Shown here in pieces: positions 62,092-64,000 of a stretch of DNA of 64,000 nt (its first letter is position 1; every line of letters starts with the position of its first letter). The DNA is from JAEUKA01 sp035328405 (GTDB taxonomy: Bacteria; Myxococcota_A; Polyangia; Palsa-1104; JAEUJZ01). The DNA lies in contig DAOLIT010000019.1 of NCBI GenBank assembly GCA_035328405.1, positions 1 through 64,000 of the forward strand, read 5' to 3'. The position numbers and the translations under genes are program-made. A model generated the notes under the pieces. It saw nothing but the letters and a program-made list of their open reading frames with translations, did not search any database and was not told the DNA's origin.

Positions 62092-63954
62092 ATGAAGACC
62101 ATCGGTACGCGCTTGGTTGATTCGTTCGGTAGAACCATCCTTTTGCGTGGTGTGAATCTGTCTGGGAGTGCCAAAACACCGCCTTATGCACCCACGCACA
62201 AGGTGTTATCCCTGCGTTCCCCCGAACACGTTTCTTTCGTCGGAAGACCCTTTCCTTTGGAGCAAGCAGAGGAGCATTTTGCGCGGTTGCGCGCGTTCGG
62301 AATGCACTTCCTTCGGTTCGTGATCACGTGGGAGTCCATCGAACACGAAGGGCCCGGAAAGTACGATCAGGAATACTTGGAAACTTTGCACAAACTGGTG
62401 CGCAAAGCGGATGAGTATGGATTGCTAGTTTGGATTGACCCACACCAGGATGTATGGAGCCGCTTTACCGGTGGGGATGGGGCTCCGGCGTGGACGCTCT
62501 CTGCGTTGGGAATGAAAACAGAGAACCTGCATGCCTGCGGTGCGGCAGTTCTGCATTCGGAATGGGAGGGAAAACTCCCAACCATGATCTGGCCAACGAA
62601 CTATGTGAAACTCGGCGCAGCGACGATGTTCACTGTGTTTTTTGCTGGTGAGCACTTTGCGCCCACGCTCAACATTGAAAAGGAATCCGCGCAAGAATTT
62701 CTGGTTCGCCATTACATTGCTGCCCTTTCAGAAGTGGCGAGACGATTGCGTCACCAGAAAAACGTCGTCGGATACGGCAGCATGAACGAACCGAATCCTG
62801 GATACATTGGGGCTTCAGATTTGACGCGCCCGCTTCCTGGAATGGTTCAAAAGGGGCCGGCTCCTTCGCCGCTACAATCCATGGCGCTCGCAGCGGGAAT
62901 CCCTCAAGAGGTTGAAGTATGGGAGTTCTCTGCAAGTCACATTGGACAAAGTGGAACCGTCCTTTTGAATCCGCAAGGAATGTGTCTGTGGGAGAGCGAG
63001 AAACACGATGTATGGCGACGAGAGGGCGTTTGGGATGTGGTGTCCGGGAAGCCAACGATTTTGCGCCCGGATTGGTTTTCGCGCCGCTCTGGACGGGATG
63101 TGAATTTTTGTTCGGATTGCCTGAAACCCTTTGTGCAACGTGTTCTGCAAGCCATCCGAAAAATCGACGACCAGGCGCTGCTCTTCTTTGAGGGGCCGCC
63201 CGCTCCCGTTGGACATCCTCCCCCTTGGCAAGAAACAGATCCATCAGGGGTTGTTCATGCAGGGCATTTTTACGATGGTTTTGCGCTGATGAACAAACAC
63301 TACGACCCCGAATTTACGGTGGACACGACCAACCTGTTGCCGGTCTTTGGTCGGGAAGCGGTGCGAGCGGCCTACGCTTCTCAAATCGGTGCTTTGGCGA
63401 AAGAAATTCCTCACGTTCCGTTTTTACTCGGTGAGTTCGGGGTGCCGTTTGATTTGGATGAGGGGGCCTCGTTTCGGACAGGGGATTACTCAAAACAAGA
63501 GGCTGCGCTGGATGCGTATTTCGGGGCACTCGACGAGAAACTCTTGTCTGGGACGTTGTGGAATTACACACCAGACAATGCCAATGAATGGGGAGACAAC
63601 TGGAACGGAGAAGATCTTTCGATCTTTTGCGCAGATCAAAAAAAGGGAACAGGGGACTTGTATGATGGAGGCAGAGCACTGTCCGCAGTCATTCGACCCT
63701 ATGCAAAAGCAACAGCAGGAATTCCCCTGCAAATGACTTTTTCCATGGCAACACGGCGGTTTGTTTTTCGCTTTCGGCGCGATCCTACGGTCTGTGCAAA
63801 AACAGAGATTTTTGTACCGAAATATCCGTATCCGAACGGTTTTGTCGTCGATATCACCGCAGGAAATTGGGAATACGATCCCGCTCAAGAAGTGCTGTTT
63901 TGGGAGACCCCTGAAACAAACGAAGGACAGAAAATCGAGATCAACCCGCGTTGA
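62092..63954 (+). CDS. GH5 glycoside hydrolase, EGCrP/steryl-glucosidase-like
   Basis: A 620-residue family 5 hydrolase without signal peptide. The TIM-barrel motifs are ILLRGVNLSGSAKTP, VSFVGRPFPLEQAEEHFARLRAFGMHFLRFVITWESIEHEGPGKYD and IDPHQDVWSRFTGGDGAP. The acid/base is Glu233 in GSMNEPNPGY and the nucleophile Glu448 in LGEFGVPFDL. The layout and the exact motif wording match the eukaryote-type GH5_12 enzymes (endoglycoceramidase-related, steryl-beta-glucosidases), so a glycosphingolipid or sterol glucoside is the expected substrate. The C-terminal ~100 residues form a beta-sandwich. ATG 62092 has AGGGGGAA upstream. Confidence 0.88.
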   Translation: MKTIGTRLVDSFGRTILLRGVNLSGSAKTPPYAPTHKVLSLRSPEHVSFVGRPFPLEQAEEHFARLRAFGMHFLRFVITWESIEHEGPGKYDQEYLETLHKLVRKADEYGLLVWIDPHQDVWSRFTGGDGAPAWTLSALGMKTENLHACGAAVLHSEWEGKLPTMIWPTNYVKLGAATMFTVFFAGEHFAPTLNIEKESAQEFLVRHYIAALSEVARRLRHQKNVVGYGSMNEPNPGYIGASDLTRPLPGMVQKGPAPSPLQSMALAAGIPQEVEVWEFSASHIGQSGTVLLNPQGMCLWESEKHDVWRREGVWDVVSGKPTILRPDWFSRRSGRDVNFCSDCLKPFVQRVLQAIRKIDDQALLFFEGPPAPVGHPPPWQETDPSGVVHAGHFYDGFALMNKHYDPEFTVDTTNLLPVFGREAVRAAYASQIGALAKEIPHVPFLLGEFGVPFDLDEGASFRTGDYSKQEAALDAYFGALDEKLLSGTLWNYTPDNANEWGDNWNGEDLSIFCADQKKGTGDLYDGGRALSAVIRPYAKATAGIPLQMTFSMATRRFVFRFRRDPTVCAKTEIFVPKYPYPNGFVVDITAGNWEYDPAQEVLFWETPETNEGQKIEINPR

Positions 63955-64000
63955 AACAGGAGCGGACCAGAGTCTCTGCCAACAGTTGTTGAGACAACAG

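Overview
The window looks like a chromosomal segment of a GC-rich deltaproteobacterial-type Gram-negative, most likely from Myxococcota. The evidence is a polarity GTPase pair very close in sequence to MglA/MglB, a Ser/Thr kinase with a PEGA domain, many TPR lipoproteins, one ExbB with two ExbDs, and F0 ATP synthase genes standing apart from F1. It is mainly housekeeping plus cell-envelope genes. There is no transposase, integrase, phage gene or CRISPR array. A 100-base run of N at 41524-41623 lies inside a short tandem repeat and is an assembly gap.

Layout. 0.3-8 kb: a giant TPR protein and a STAS-like/zinc-ribbon membrane protein. 8-11.3 kb: a TPR lipoprotein and threonine aldolase, divergent from accA. 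11.3-15.7 kb: a beta-propeller lipoprotein, a TPR membrane protein and a PEGA kinase. 15.8-20.3 kb: a secreted protein, a TPR lipoprotein, and TonB, ExbB, ExbD, ExbD. 20.4-26.2 kb: aat, an RRM protein, a LolA-like protein/ACP/FabG trio, rsmB and fumC. 26.2-29.9 kb: a molybdenum hydroxylase (coxSLM order, form II CODH-like). 30-33.9 kb: a START-like protein, a three-gene exopolysaccharide operon (Wza-like, WecG-like, deacetylase) and a metallophosphoesterase. 34.07 kb: tRNA-Glu. 34.3-39.8 kb: an AT-richer secreted adenosine deaminase-like gene, a fused 3-dehydroquinate dehydratase/shikimate dehydrogenase, a D,D-peptidase and an M28 peptidase.

39.8-52.7 kb is one long minus-strand run: a SulP-STAS-cNMP transporter, two very large lipoproteins, recR, mglB, mglA, and a PqqD-like/HlyD-like fusion protein 3 nt downstream of mglA. 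53.2-55 kb is rpsA. 55.1-58.2 kb holds an archaeal-type class I aldolase and the F0 genes atpZ-atpI-atpB-atpE. 58.3-64 kb holds two lipoproteins (one ending in a CxxCH motif), an SCP2-type thiolase, a zinc-ribbon protein and a eukaryote-like GH5 glycosidase.

Many neighbours overlap by 4 nt (ATGA or GTGA), so translational coupling is common. The most interesting parts are the mglBA plus PqqD/HlyD operon, the TPR-TonB-ExbB-ExbD-ExbD module, the FabG-ACP-LolA trio, the unusual atpZ start region and the GH5 enzyme. All product names come from reading motifs and remembered family patterns; no database search was run.
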